Positions 17,227 through 25,911 are shown, numbered from the stretch's first letter. The stretch: 64,000 nt of DNA from Treponema sp. (GCA_022510845.1 JAFLSR010000005.1:1-64000), one strand, 5' to 3'. Translations and numbers: made by a program. Notes: generated by a model from the letters alone, not told the origin.

Positions 17227-17343
17227 AAAAAAGACTGCCGCCCAAGCGACAGTCTGTATTCGTAGAATGATTTTACAGCACCGTCAACTTTGGCGTTCTT
17301 TGAGAAACTCCGCTAGAAGCAACAATCCTGCAAAATTTTTCAT
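17227..17343 (-). promoter_or_regulatory. Leucine transcription attenuator upstream of leuA
   Basis: Minus strand, in order: leader peptide 17343-17284; antiterminator arm GACGGTGCTGTA (17285-17274), which begins in the leader stop codon; then TACAGACTGTC (17258-17248), which can pair with that arm over 11 bases with one bulge; and the terminator GACTGTCGC/GCGGCAGTC (17254-17233) with six T (17232-17227). Antiterminator and terminator share GACTGTC and exclude each other. A ribosome that finishes the peptide covers the antiterminator arm; one stalled at the Leu codons leaves it free. Confidence 0.85.
17284..17343 (-). CDS. leuL: Leucine leader peptide
   Basis: 19 residues, MKNFAGLLLLAEFLKERQS, with four consecutive leucine codons (TTG TTG CTT CTA) and a fifth later. 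It is the sensor of the leuA attenuator. Its ATG overlaps the TGA of the upstream RRM-protein gene by one base (TGATG), and its ribosome binding site GGAGGAAG lies inside the end of that gene. Confidence 0.85.
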   Translation of the reverse strand: MKNFAGLLLLAEFLKERQS

Positions 17344-17642
17344 CAATATCTTCCTCCGCGATCGTAGCCGCCTTCGCCAAAACGCGAACGGGGCTTTTTT
17401 TCTTCAGCCACATTCACGCGGATTCTGCGACCTTCGAATTCCTTGCCGTTCAAATCCGTGATGGCTTTTTCCGCCGCCGCTTCGTCGGCCAATTCAACAA
17501 AACCAAAACCCTTGGACTGACCAGTGGCTCTGTCCTTGATGACCGCTGTTGAAACAATTTCTCCATACTGCGCGAACAAATCGCTCAACGCTTCCTCTGT
17601 TGTAGAATAACTCAAGTTTCCTACGTAAAGCTTTTTAGCCAT
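17343..17642 (-). CDS. RRM-type RNA-binding protein
   Basis: 99 residues. A single RNA recognition motif fills residues 4-80, with RNP2 LYVGNL (5-10) and RNP1 KGFGFVEL (44-51). A short Arg/Gly-rich tail (SRFGEGGYDRGGRY) follows. It probably binds RNA non-specifically or as a chaperone in the cytoplasm, like other small bacterial RRM proteins. Its promoter is TTGACA-17-TAGAAT, with a leader of about 60 bases containing an AAGAAAGTT/AACTTTCTT hairpin (17670-17689). Its stop codon overlaps the start of the leucine leader peptide, so the transcript probably continues into the leuA attenuator. Confidence 0.9.
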   Translation of the reverse strand: MAKKLYVGNLSYSTTEEALSDLFAQYGEIVSTAVIKDRATGQSKGFGFVELADEAAAEKAITDLNGKEFEGRRIRVNVAEEKKPRSRFGEGGYDRGGRY

Positions 17643-17707
17643 GCAACCCTACCTTGTTTTTTGACAGAGAAGAAAGTTCCAACTTTCTTTAAATCTTCTG
17701 CGATTTC

Positions 17708-17736
17708 ATTCTAGCATTGAGATAAAAAATTGTCAA
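17708..17736 (-). promoter_or_regulatory. Promoter of the RRM gene / leu leader unit
   Basis: Minus strand TTGACA (17736-17731), 17 bases, TAGAAT (17713-17708). Transcription should start near 17701, about 60 bases before the ATG, so this one is not leaderless. Confidence 0.8.
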
Positions 17737-17834
17737 GCGGAAAAGTCGGAACGCACCGCGCAGAGATATTCTTGAATACAAAGCGCATTCGCAATTCGGA
17801 TTTTAGAACTTGCCGGCAAGGAAGGGGAGTGCAA

Positions 17835-17881
17835 GTTGTCTTGCGATTCTAGAAAATATTTTCGACTTGTCGCAAGACAAC
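17835..17881. repeat. Long hairpin between asnB and the RRM promoter
   Basis: Perfect 12-bp stem GTTGTCTTGCGA/TCGCAAGACAAC with an inner GAAAATATTTTC palindrome. No T-run follows on either strand, so it is not a simple terminator. The layout resembles the variable hairpins found elsewhere in intergenic regions. Confidence 0.6.
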
Positions 17882-17914
17882 GCGTTGGCGCAAAGATGCC
17901 GCGTTTCATGCAAC

Positions 17915-19705
17915 TCAATATGCCTTTTCGTGCACTCCCGCGATTGCGCGTCCGCTCGGCTCGTTCTGCAATTTCCATGCGGCATCCCATTCCAAAGCCT
18001 TCGCTGTAGAGCACGCGACGCTTGCCTCGTGGGGAACGGTTTTTGCTGCCGCTTCCGACGGAAAGAATTCCGCGAAAATCTGTCGGTAAAAATATTCTTC
18101 TTTTGTGGCGGGCGTGTTCACGGGAAAGCGTTTTTCCCGCGCGGCAAATTGCGCGTCGCTGATTTTTTCTTCGGTGAATTTTTTGAGCGTGTCAATCCAA
18201 TTGTATCCGACTCCATCGGAAAACTGCTCTTTTTGCCGCCATGCGATTTCGGGCGGAAGATAGTCTTCGAACGCTTTCCGCAAAATCCATTTTTCAATTC
18301 GCTCGCTTCCGTCGGGATTTTTCGAACACATTTTGTCGGACGGATTTATGTTCATTGCCACATCGATGAATTCTTTGTCCAAAAAAGGAACGCGGCCTTC
18401 CACGCCCCAAGCCATCAGCGACTTGTTCGCACGCAGGCAATCGTACAAATGGAGTTTGCCAATTTTACGCACAAGTTCTTCGTGGAATTCCTGCGCGTTC
18501 GGCGCTTTGTGAAAATACAAATATCCGCCAAAAAGCTCGTCGCTTCCTTCGCCGCTCAAAACCATTTTTATTCCCATCGATTTTATCACGCGGGCGAGAA
18601 GATACATCGGAGTGGACGCGCGCACGGTGGTGATGTCGTAGGTTTCCAAATGATAAATCACGTCGGGCAAAGCGTCCAACGCTTCCTGCACAGTAAAGTG
18701 CACTTCATGGTGAACCGTGCCCAAAAAGTCGGCGGCTTTTTTCGCCGCGACCAAATCCGGCGAGCCTTTCAATCCAATCGCAAAACTGTGCAGCGTGGGC
18801 CACCAAGCGGCTTGGGTGTCGCCGCTTTCGATTCTCTTTGCCGCGAATTTTTTCGTAATTGCTGCGATAATCGAAGAATCCAATCCGCCGCTCAAAAGAA
18901 CGCCATAAGGCACGTCGCTCATAAGCTGCTTTTTCACCGAAGTTTCAAGCGCGGCGCGAAGTTCTTCCACGCTGCTTTTGTTGTCCTTGACATTTTCGAA
19001 TTTTTCCCAAGGACGCGAATACCAGCGAACCGGCTTTTCCAAATTCGAGCCGATGAATTTTTGCGCACCCTTTCCGCCCAAATAAAATGAGCCGTTCGGA
19101 AATTCTTCCACCAAAACGCAGTTTCCTTCCAACGCCTTGAGTTCGGAAGCGACATAATACCGCCCGTCTGAATCCCAACCTTGATAAAGCGGAATCACGC
19201 CAATTTCATCGCGTGAAATCAAAAACACATCTCGCTTGGAATCGTAAAGCGCGAATGCGAAAATTCCGCTCAGGCTTTCGATGGAATCCACAATGCGCTT
19301 TTCCAAATCTTTCGGTTCGGCTTTGGAAATATCTTCTCCAAAATTTTCAATCGCCTCTTTGTAAAGCGGAATGATTACTTCGCAATCGCTTTGCGTTTTG
19401 AAATTATATTTGCCGGAAAAGCGCGCGCGAATTTCTTTTTGATTGTAGATTTCGCCGTTCACCGCGAGGATGATAGTTTCGTCGTCGCTCACAAGCGGTT
19501 GCTTTCCCGAAAGCGGGTCCACAATCGCTAAACGCTCGTGGCTCAAAATCGCGTTTGCGCCGGTGTACACGCCGCTCCAGTCGGGGCCGCGATGCCGAAT
19601 TTTGCGAGACATTTCCAAAATCCGCGAACGAAGCTCGTCGCGCAATCCATCCGCCACAGGAGCAGAGCCACTTTCCAAATTAAACGCACCGACAAAACCA
19701 CACAT
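17915..19705 (-). CDS. asnB: Asparagine synthetase (glutamine-hydrolysing)
   Basis: 596 residues. It makes asparagine from aspartate, ATP and glutamine. After the initiator Met the sequence begins CGFVGAFNL, with Cys2 as the glutaminase nucleophile; RHRGPD and VNGEIYN complete that domain. The synthetase half has the ATP pyrophosphatase loop LLSGGLDSS near residue 270 and GEGSDELFGGY later. Length exceeds E. coli AsnB (554) slightly, mostly at the C-terminus. ATG 19705 with GAGGAG upstream is required to expose Cys2, although the frame stays open upstream to 19819. The leader has attenuator features. Confidence 0.95.
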   Translation of the reverse strand: MCGFVGAFNLESGSAPVADGLRDELRSRILEMSRKIRHRGPDWSGVYTGANAILSHERLAIVDPLSGKQPLVSDDETIILAVNGEIYNQKEIRARFSGKYNFKTQSDCEVIIPLYKEAIENFGEDISKAEPKDLEKRIVDSIESLSGIFAFALYDSKRDVFLISRDEIGVIPLYQGWDSDGRYYVASELKALEGNCVLVEEFPNGSFYLGGKGAQKFIGSNLEKPVRWYSRPWEKFENVKDNKSSVEELRAALETSVKKQLMSDVPYGVLLSGGLDSSIIAAITKKFAAKRIESGDTQAAWWPTLHSFAIGLKGSPDLVAAKKAADFLGTVHHEVHFTVQEALDALPDVIYHLETYDITTVRASTPMYLLARVIKSMGIKMVLSGEGSDELFGGYLYFHKAPNAQEFHEELVRKIGKLHLYDCLRANKSLMAWGVEGRVPFLDKEFIDVAMNINPSDKMCSKNPDGSERIEKWILRKAFEDYLPPEIAWRQKEQFSDGVGYNWIDTLKKFTEEKISDAQFAAREKRFPVNTPATKEEYFYRQIFAEFFPSEAAAKTVPHEASVACSTAKALEWDAAWKLQNEPSGRAIAGVHEKAY

Positions 19706-19739
19706 AAAAACTCCTCGCAGTTTGCGAATCGCATCGCAT

Positions 19740-19800
19740 AAAAAAAGACGCCGATTTAAAGAAAATGATTCTTTAAATCCAACGCCTTCGTTGCTTTCAT
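19740..19800 (-). promoter_or_regulatory. Attenuator-like leader of asnB with short peptide
   Basis: Minus strand: a 14-codon frame, MKATKALDLKNHFL (19800-19756), overlaps a long stem of about 20 bp with one bulge. The left arm spans 19789-19769 and the right arm runs from TTCTTTAAATC to GGCGTC, followed by seven T (19746-19740). The frame's one asparagine codon lies in the left arm. No good ribosome binding site precedes the peptide. It reads as a leader terminator; control by Asn supply is an inference. Confidence 0.5.
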
Positions 19801-19833
19801 ACAGTGAAGAAAATTTCAATTTTCCTCACAACT

Positions 19834-19863
19834 ATTCTAGCAAAAAAAATCAAAGCGTGTCAA
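19834..19863 (-). promoter_or_regulatory. Promoter of asnB
   Basis: Minus strand TTGACA (19863-19858), 18 bases, TAGAAT (19839-19834). The predicted leader to ATG 19705 is about 120 bases. Confidence 0.8.
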
Positions 19864-19965
19864 TCACTTTCAAACAAATGTTCAAAATTGCGCACGAATT
19901 TTAGCGGCGGATTTTGCGCTTGAAGGGTATAGCCTTCTTTGATTTTCATTGTTGGCGTTTTAAAA

Positions 19966-20835
19966 TTAAACGAATGTTTTGAATCCGCCTTTTATGATTT
20001 GCGCGTCCAAAATATTTTCGTTGTAAATCTCGCCGTCGATTTCGATGTTGTCTGCATTCAGCGCGGATATTTTTGCCGCATCGCAAACAATGTGTTCCAC
20101 CCAATCGCGTCCGATGTGCTTGCCCGCCACGAACGAAGGCATCAGCATAATCGTGGGGATTTTCGGTTGCCGCACAATCATCAAATCCATTTTTCCGTCC
20201 GCGTTTTTTGCAGGGGGACAAATTTTTATTCCGCCGCCAAATTGACTTCCATTGCAAAACGCAGCCATCACGCATTGGTATTCTTTCGCAGAGCCGTTCA
20301 CTTCGACTTTCACCGTATATGGCTTGTAATGCAAAAGCAATTTTGCGAGCGAGGCAATGTACGTTCCCTGCCTTTGTTCAGTGAGTTTAAGGACTTCGAC
20401 ATCCAAGCCTGTGCCACAAACATTTATGCAACGTTTTACAATTTTTTCGTTTTGAGAAATCGAAGTGAGTTGAATGTAGTCGCGATCCACCGCCTCGCCG
20501 CGAATCACGCTTTGAATCGCTTCCTTAGGATTGAAACTTATTCCCGCGCCCGCCGCGTAATCATTACCCCTCCCAGCAGGAATAAGGGCAAGTCGCGCTT
20601 TGGAAAAATCCATTCCGTTCAAAACTTCGTGGAACGTGCCATCGCCACCAATCGCGATTACGGTGGAAGCGCCTTCTTTGCAAAATTTGTCGGCGAGCGT
20701 TTTTCCCGAACCGCGTTCGCTCGTGCAAAGAACCTTGTATTCAATGTTTTTTTCTTGAAGAATTTTTTCAACAGCGGCAAGGCATTTTTTGCCCGCGCCT
20801 TTCCCGCTTCCCAAATTTGCGATGATGCTGTACAT
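19966..20835 (-). CDS. Diacylglycerol kinase-family lipid kinase (YegS/DagK type)
   Basis: 289 residues. The start MYSIIANLGSGKGAGKK and the later IAIGGDGTFHEVLNG (ATP-binding GGDGT) with LALIPAGRGNDYAAG are the catalytic signature of the DAGK_cat family. It probably phosphorylates diacylglycerol or a related lipid at the inner membrane. An open frame extends upstream, but ATG 20835 is chosen: TTCCCA-17-TACTCT ends six bases before it and the family begins here. Confidence 0.88.
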   Translation of the reverse strand: MYSIIANLGSGKGAGKKCLAAVEKILQEKNIEYKVLCTSERGSGKTLADKFCKEGASTVIAIGGDGTFHEVLNGMDFSKARLALIPAGRGNDYAAGAGISFNPKEAIQSVIRGEAVDRDYIQLTSISQNEKIVKRCINVCGTGLDVEVLKLTEQRQGTYIASLAKLLLHYKPYTVKVEVNGSAKEYQCVMAAFCNGSQFGGGIKICPPAKNADGKMDLMIVRQPKIPTIMLMPSFVAGKHIGRDWVEHIVCDAAKISALNADNIEIDGEIYNENILDAQIIKGGFKTFV

Positions 20836-20974
20836 AAAATCAGAGTAGCAGATTTTTGGAATTTTGGGAAGTGCGAAAAATACGCCGCCCAATTCATTGC
20901 GTTTGGATTTGAAAAATTTTCGATATACTTTTTCGCAAGTTGCTGTCGCAAAAACGCGAAGAATTTTTCGGCGG

Positions 20975-21760
20975 CTACAAATCCGTCGGGAAATCCAAGA
21001 AGATTCCTTCCACGCCTTTTTCTTTGAACAGGCGTTCGCGGAGCGCATTCACGCCGAATGTTTCCGTGTTGTAATGGCCACCTGCAATCACATTCATTCC
21101 TTCTTCTTTGATTGGATTGAAGTCGCCGTGCCCCAGTTCGCCTGTGATGTAGCAGTCCAAGCCTTCGCGCCACGCCCAATAATGGTCGCCGCCCGCGCCG
21201 CCTGAAACGATTCCCACCGTGGAGATTTTCTTTTTCCCGAACGCGAGAATTTGATTCGGCTTTGCGGCAGGACTTAGGCGGCGGACTTCCGATAAAATTC
21301 TTTCAGACAATTCTTCCGCGCTTACGGGGCTTGGAAGCTTTCCTTTTACGCCGATTTCCATTCCGCGCCATGGACAAAATTTTTTCAGGCTTTTCATTCC
21401 GCAGGCGCGCGCGATGGCGAAATTGTTTCCGACTTCTTCATTCGCGTCAAGCGGAATGTGGTAGCCGATAAGCGCGATGTCATTTTTGATGAAGGCAGCG
21501 ACCCGCGGATAATGAATGTAGGTGAGCGTTTCCACATTGTCCCAAAAAAGTCCGTGGTGAACGAAGAGGACATCCGCGCCGCATTCGGCAGCCGCATTAA
21601 CGGTATCCAGCGTTGCGTCAACAGCGAAGGCAACTTTCTTTATCTGCTTTTTTGAAGGCGCGGAATTTTGGATTTGGATTCCGTTGCGCGAAGGGTCGGC
21701 AGGATAATTTTCTTTTTTCAAAATTGAATTGAAATAAGAATCAAGCTCATTCAAAGTCAT
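20975..21760 (-). CDS. Nif3-like dinuclear metal centre protein
   Basis: 261 residues. Conserved parts are DPSRNGIQI near the N-terminus, the metal-binding VHHGLFW, GYHIPLDA and the C-terminal GHYNTETFG with ITGELGH. This is the NIF3/YbgI family (GTP cyclohydrolase I type 2 homologue), which forms toroidal hexamers with two metals per subunit; the cellular role is unsettled. It lacks the extra central domain of some members. It starts two bases after the stop of the membrane-protein gene, with an AGGAG site. Confidence 0.9.
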   Translation of the reverse strand: MTLNELDSYFNSILKKENYPADPSRNGIQIQNSAPSKKQIKKVAFAVDATLDTVNAAAECGADVLFVHHGLFWDNVETLTYIHYPRVAAFIKNDIALIGYHIPLDANEEVGNNFAIARACGMKSLKKFCPWRGMEIGVKGKLPSPVSAEELSERILSEVRRLSPAAKPNQILAFGKKKISTVGIVSGGAGGDHYWAWREGLDCYITGELGHGDFNPIKEEGMNVIAGGHYNTETFGVNALRERLFKEKGVEGIFLDFPTDL

Positions 21761-21761
21761 T

Positions 21762-22865
21762 TCAATCTCCTATTTTTTGCCTTGTAGCGTAGACGCAATA
21801 ACTCGGCGCAAATGAAGTTTTGTCTCGGGCAACGTCCAAAAATATTTTTGCAAAAAGTGGTTCTGTCTGCGCCACAAATCCAAATCCCGCCGTCGCATAA
21901 TCGGAAATGTCCGCAAGATTTAGGCTGCGCGGAAAAGCGCGCGCGTCGGGGGCGGAAAAATGTTTTCCAAAAATCGCGTCGAGTTTTTCTGTGGACAAAG
22001 CGCTGCTTGAATCGCAGACGACAAAAAGTCCTTTTTCATCGTAACGATTTTTTGCGATGGATGCGAGCGCGTTGTAAGTGCTTTCGTAAATTTTCGAACA
22101 ATCTTTGGAGCGATTTTCCAAAGATTGTTTGCGGAATTCGATTTTGTTCGCGGCGGATTTTTCGCCTTGAAAAAAATTCGCCAAAAGGAAAAATCTTCGG
22201 AAGGGCTTTAAGTTCCGAAAGTCAGAAAAATCTTCGCCGTACAAATCCGCAGCAAGGACAGTGTAACCCGCGCGGGCAAGCAAAATCAGATACGGCTCGT
22301 AATTCATCGTTTCTGCAAGAACATCGCCCACAAACAAAACGACCGTGTTTTTTTGCGCCGAAATATTTTTATTTGAAAAAGTGTAGAGCGTGAAATTGCG
22401 CTTGTCGGAAATTTCATTCGCCTCGCGAAAATCTGCCTCCGAAAAATTAGGCGAAATAGCGCAGGAAAAATATTCTCGTTGAACTTGAACATTGTAATTT
22501 CCGATTTGCATTTGAACAGGACGCATGACAATGGCTGCTGCCAAAACGAAAATCGAAACAAGCAAAAGCAAAATCGACGCCACGAAAAATTTCACGCTGT
22601 AGGAATCAACGAACAAATCCTGTGAAAAGCGCACGATGCTGCGATAGTTCAAAATTGCCGTGATAAGAGCGAGCGCGAAAATCACGATTTCCGCAAAGCG
22701 GATTTCCCAGGCGAGCATTTGCAGAATAATTACAACGACGCTGAGCGGAGCCAAAATCGCAAGCGCGTCGTGCCGAGTGCGCCGCGTAAAAAGAATGCGC
22801 GCGTTCAAAAAAATGAGCATCACAAGAACAAGCACTTCTCCGGCAAACGGCGTCAAAATTTGCAT
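21762..22865 (-). CDS. Membrane protein with extracytoplasmic alpha/beta-hydrolase-like part
   Basis: 367 residues. Four hydrophobic segments lie in the first 120 residues, followed by a soluble domain with VVLFVGDVLAETMNYEPYLI and AGYTVLAADLYGEDF, patterns seen in alpha/beta hydrolases. A nucleophile elbow GxSxG is not clear, so activity is doubtful. No named family is recognised. Its promoter TTGCAA-17-TAAAAT (22899-22871) ends five bases before ATG 22865. It forms an operon with the Nif3-like gene. Confidence 0.7.
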   Translation of the reverse strand: MQILTPFAGEVLVLVMLIFLNARILFTRRTRHDALAILAPLSVVVIILQMLAWEIRFAEIVIFALALITAILNYRSIVRFSQDLFVDSYSVKFFVASILLLLVSIFVLAAAIVMRPVQMQIGNYNVQVQREYFSCAISPNFSEADFREANEISDKRNFTLYTFSNKNISAQKNTVVLFVGDVLAETMNYEPYLILLARAGYTVLAADLYGEDFSDFRNLKPFRRFFLLANFFQGEKSAANKIEFRKQSLENRSKDCSKIYESTYNALASIAKNRYDEKGLFVVCDSSSALSTEKLDAIFGKHFSAPDARAFPRSLNLADISDYATAGFGFVAQTEPLFAKIFLDVARDKTSFAPSYCVYATRQKIGD

Positions 22866-22870
22866 ACTTT

Positions 22871-22899
22871 ATTTTACCGAAAAGTCAAAATATTTGCAA
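22871..22899 (-). promoter_or_regulatory. Leaderless-type promoter of the membrane protein / Nif3 operon
   Basis: Minus strand TTGCAA (22899-22894), 17 bases, TAAAAT (22876-22871), five bases, ATG 22865. Confidence 0.65.
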
Positions 22900-23018
22900 G
22901 GAAAAATCGGCGAATGACGCGCGATGTGTTTTGAGTTGTGGGAAAATCGCGTTTGAGGCGTTGATTTTTTAGGAAGGGTTTCCTCTCCTAGAAAAAAATT
23001 CGCAATGCCAAAAGCCCC

Positions 23019-23046
23019 TTGTTTCTTTTTTCAAATATGATATAAT
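23019..23046 (+). promoter_or_regulatory. Leaderless-type promoter of the GHKL-HDOD gene
   Basis: TTGTTT 23019-23024, 16 bases, TATAAT 23041-23046, then seven bases to ATG 23054. Confidence 0.65.
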
Positions 23047-23053
23047 TTTTATT

Positions 23054-24544
23054 ATGGCGGAATTCCAAAAAGTCGAAGTTGACAGGCAAAAAATAAAGAC
23101 AGCCATAAAGGCGGGCATTCCACTTTCTCTCACCACATATACAATTCCTCATGAAATGGAAGTTTATATGGACGACATTCTGCGCGTTTTTTTGGAAGAA
23201 CTGAACCAAATGCAGATGTGCGAACAACTAACTTATTGCATGAACGAATTGATGACGAATGCGAAAAAAGCCAATACCAAGCGCATCTATTTTAAAACAA
23301 AAAATTTGAAAATCACAGAAAAGTCCGATTACGAAATTGGAATGAAGACTTTTAAAACCGAGATGCTCGACAACATCGAATATTATTTGGGTCTGCAAAA
23401 AAAAGCCGGGCTTTATGTTCGAATCACATTGCAATATCGCGAACGCAAAATAAAAATCGAAGTGCGCAACAATTCTGAAATCACTGTTTTTGAAGACAAG
23501 CGGGTTCGGGACAGAATAGCGAGCGCGAAAGAATGCGCGTCGGTCGAAGATGCTTTTTCGCAAGTTCTTGATGACACTGAAGGCGCGGGACTTGGCCTTG
23601 TCATTTTGATTTTGATGCTGCAAAAGATTGGGTTTGGCGAAGAAAATTTTCAAGCCCTTTGCGAAAACGGCGAAACGATTATGCGCATAACCTTGCCGAT
23701 GTCCGAAAAAGATCAGGCGCAGATGAATTTCATCAACGAAGAATTTGCGAACGCGATTGAAGAGCTTCCGCAGTTCCCCGAAAACATCACTGCGATAAAC
23801 CGTCTTTTGAACAATCCTGATTCACGAATCTCCGACATTGCGATGCGCATTTCCAATGATGTCGCGCTCACGGCGGAACTTTTGAAAACCGTCAATTCGG
23901 CGGCGTTCGCGCTTCCGTTCCAATGCCACAATGTCTACGACGCGGTAAAATTTGTCGGCATTCACGGCATCAGGAATCTGATGTTCTCAATCGGCGCGAT
24001 TCAGTCTTTCGGCGAATTTGACGATGCGAAATTAAACATTTGGAAACATTCGTATCAAGTTGCGTTTTATTCGTTCAACATCGCGCGCAATTATTTCGGC
24101 TCAAAAAAGCAAATCATCGAAGATTCGTACATTTGCGGACTTTTGCACGACATGGGAAAAATAGTTTTCGAAACTTCGCATCCGGAATTCATCGCGCGGA
24201 TAAGAAAAAATTCCGAGACAAAAGAAATTCCCGATCAAATTTTCGAAAGAATTTTGGCAGGCGTGAACCATGCGGAAATAGGCGCGCTCATCGCCGAAAA
24301 ATGGAATTTCCCCGACACGATTGCCAAGTCCATACGATTCCATCACACGCCGGATTTGGCTGAAGCGGAAGCCAAAGATTTGAGCACGATTGTGTACCTC
24401 GCGGATTTGATGACGCATTATCAGGCTGGCGAAATTTCTTTTTCACAAATCGACACTTCGATTTTGGAATTTTTTGAATTCACAAGCGAGATAATGTTCA
24501 AAAAAATTTCCGACAAACTTTATTCGGCGTTCAAAGAATCGTAG
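23054..24544 (+). CDS. GHKL ATPase-like domain fused to HDOD signalling domain
   Basis: 496 residues. Residues about 50-220 look like a histidine-kinase ATPase: the N-box ELMTNAKKA and the G-box DDTEGAGLGLVILILML. No phospho-accepting His domain precedes it. Residues about 240-470 are an HDOD domain (PQFPENITAINRLL; SNDVALTAELLKTVNSAAF), with HDMGK and a later RFHHTP as in HD-type domains. It is probably a cytoplasmic signal-output protein. Only a promoter seven bases away precedes the ATG; there is no ribosome binding site. It stands alone, convergent with the DUF2130 gene. Confidence 0.8.
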   Translation: MAEFQKVEVDRQKIKTAIKAGIPLSLTTYTIPHEMEVYMDDILRVFLEELNQMQMCEQLTYCMNELMTNAKKANTKRIYFKTKNLKITEKSDYEIGMKTFKTEMLDNIEYYLGLQKKAGLYVRITLQYRERKIKIEVRNNSEITVFEDKRVRDRIASAKECASVEDAFSQVLDDTEGAGLGLVILILMLQKIGFGEENFQALCENGETIMRITLPMSEKDQAQMNFINEEFANAIEELPQFPENITAINRLLNNPDSRISDIAMRISNDVALTAELLKTVNSAAFALPFQCHNVYDAVKFVGIHGIRNLMFSIGAIQSFGEFDDAKLNIWKHSYQVAFYSFNIARNYFGSKKQIIEDSYICGLLHDMGKIVFETSHPEFIARIRKNSETKEIPDQIFERILAGVNHAEIGALIAEKWNFPDTIAKSIRFHHTPDLAEAEAKDLSTIVYLADLMTHYQAGEISFSQIDTSILEFFEFTSEIMFKKISDKLYSAFKES

Positions 24545-24585
24545 AATCAGCGCAAGCGCACTGGCGAAAAACACGCGCAAAAAAA

Positions 24586-25911
24586 TTACTGCTTGGAAAT
24601 CTCTTCAAAAAGATTTCGCATCGTTGGATTGTTGCGCGTAAGTTTTTTTATCGAAAGGTCGTCGGCTTTGTTGTTGGCGAGCCGCAAATTGTTTTCGCTT
24701 CCAATCAGCGCGTCCTTGATTTTTTGCAAGTGTTCTATGGACTTGTCGATTTCGGAAATCGCCGCCGCAAATTTTTCGCTCGCCAGCCTGTAATTTTTTC
24801 CGAAGGATGTTTTGAACTCATTGAGTTGTTCTTCAAAATTCGTTATGTCAATCGATTGATTTCGAGCCTCGGAAAGTTGCTTCTTGTATTCGAGCGACTT
24901 GCGCGAAGCGTTGCGCAAAAGCGTAATCATCGGGATAAAAAATTGCGGACGGATGACGTACATTTTTTCAAACTTGTGCGAGACATCTACAATGCCGCCG
25001 TTGTACAATTCGTTTTCGCTTTCTAGCAGCGAAACTAGAACGGCGAATTCGCATTTTTTTTCTTTGCGGTCTTTGTCCAATTCCTTGAAAAAATCTTCGT
25101 TCTTGTGCTTGGTTGCAGTGGTGTCCGCTTCATTTTTCATTTCGAACATTATCGAAACATATTCAATTCCATCGGCAAAGTCGCGGAAAATAAAATCGCC
25201 TTTGGAACCAGTGCGCGCGTCATTGTCCTTTTCAAAATATGCATCTGGCATGAGCGGACGAGCGAACTGTTCGAAAGATGTGCGGCAATGCGTTTCAAGA
25301 GTTTCGCCAATCATCTTGGTGGACATCTTTGCTTTCAAATCTTTGTAATAGACAATCTGCTCGTCTTTGGCGCGAAGTTGATTTTCAAAATTGGCTTTGA
25401 GATCGTTTTCGTGTATTTGCGCCTGATTTTTTTCGTTTTCGATTTGTGCCCGAAGCCGCTCAGTTTCAATTTGCAATTTTGAATTTCCTTCCGTAAGTCT
25501 TTGATTGAGCGCGGCAAGTTCTTCGTTCTTTTTTGCGATTGCTTCGTTGACCGCAAGTTTTTTTTCGCTTTCCGAATTCGCGATTTTGTTTTTGAGTTCA
25601 GAAATTTCCGCGGAGAACGATTTCTCCATGTCGTGAATTTTTTCGGATGCTTTCGCGGCGGATTCATTTTTTATTCGCTCAATCTGATTTTTGAGTTCGG
25701 AGATTTCATTTTGCTTTTTCAACTCAAACTGATTTTGCGCCTGCTTGAGTTTTTCCAAATAAACCTTGTCCGCACCACGCGAAATCGATTCTTCAAGTCC
25801 GCTCGTATCGATGCTTGAAAGCGAAGTCAAATCAATCCAGTCGCCTTTGGACGCATCTTCGTCCAATATCAAAGTGTTTTTGTCTTTTACAATCACGCCG
25901 ATTTTTTTCAT
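24586..25911 (-). CDS. DUF2130 coiled-coil protein
   Basis: 441 residues. Residues about 40-210 are a charged coiled coil rich in Glu, Lys and Asn. The C-terminal half has GETLETHCRTSFEQ, GSKGDFIFRD, FEMKNEADTT and LLESENELYNGGIVDV, which mark DUF2130. The conserved acidic and lysine residues there (KGDFIFRD, FEMKNE) resemble a restriction-endonuclease-like fold, an inference. ATG 25911 follows GGAGG. Its promoter TTGCAA-17-TATAAT (25962-25934) gives a leader of about 20 bases. Confidence 0.85.
   Translation of the reverse strand: MKKIGVIVKDKNTLILDEDASKGDWIDLTSLSSIDTSGLEESISRGADKVYLEKLKQAQNQFELKKQNEISELKNQIERIKNESAAKASEKIHDMEKSFSAEISELKNKIANSESEKKLAVNEAIAKKNEELAALNQRLTEGNSKLQIETERLRAQIENEKNQAQIHENDLKANFENQLRAKDEQIVYYKDLKAKMSTKMIGETLETHCRTSFEQFARPLMPDAYFEKDNDARTGSKGDFIFRDFADGIEYVSIMFEMKNEADTTATKHKNEDFFKELDKDRKEKKCEFAVLVSLLESENELYNGGIVDVSHKFEKMYVIRPQFFIPMITLLRNASRKSLEYKKQLSEARNQSIDITNFEEQLNEFKTSFGKNYRLASEKFAAAISEIDKSIEHLQKIKDALIGSENNLRLANNKADDLSIKKLTRNNPTMRNLFEEISKQ

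Noticed and set aside
17810..19090. 426-codon frame antisense to asnB
   Set aside because: Shadow of asnB, with low-complexity Arg/Phe content and no conserved motif.
19706..19819. In-frame extension of asnB
   Set aside because: It would bury the catalytic Cys2 and crosses a terminator-like stem. GAGGAG at 19705 fits the shorter form.
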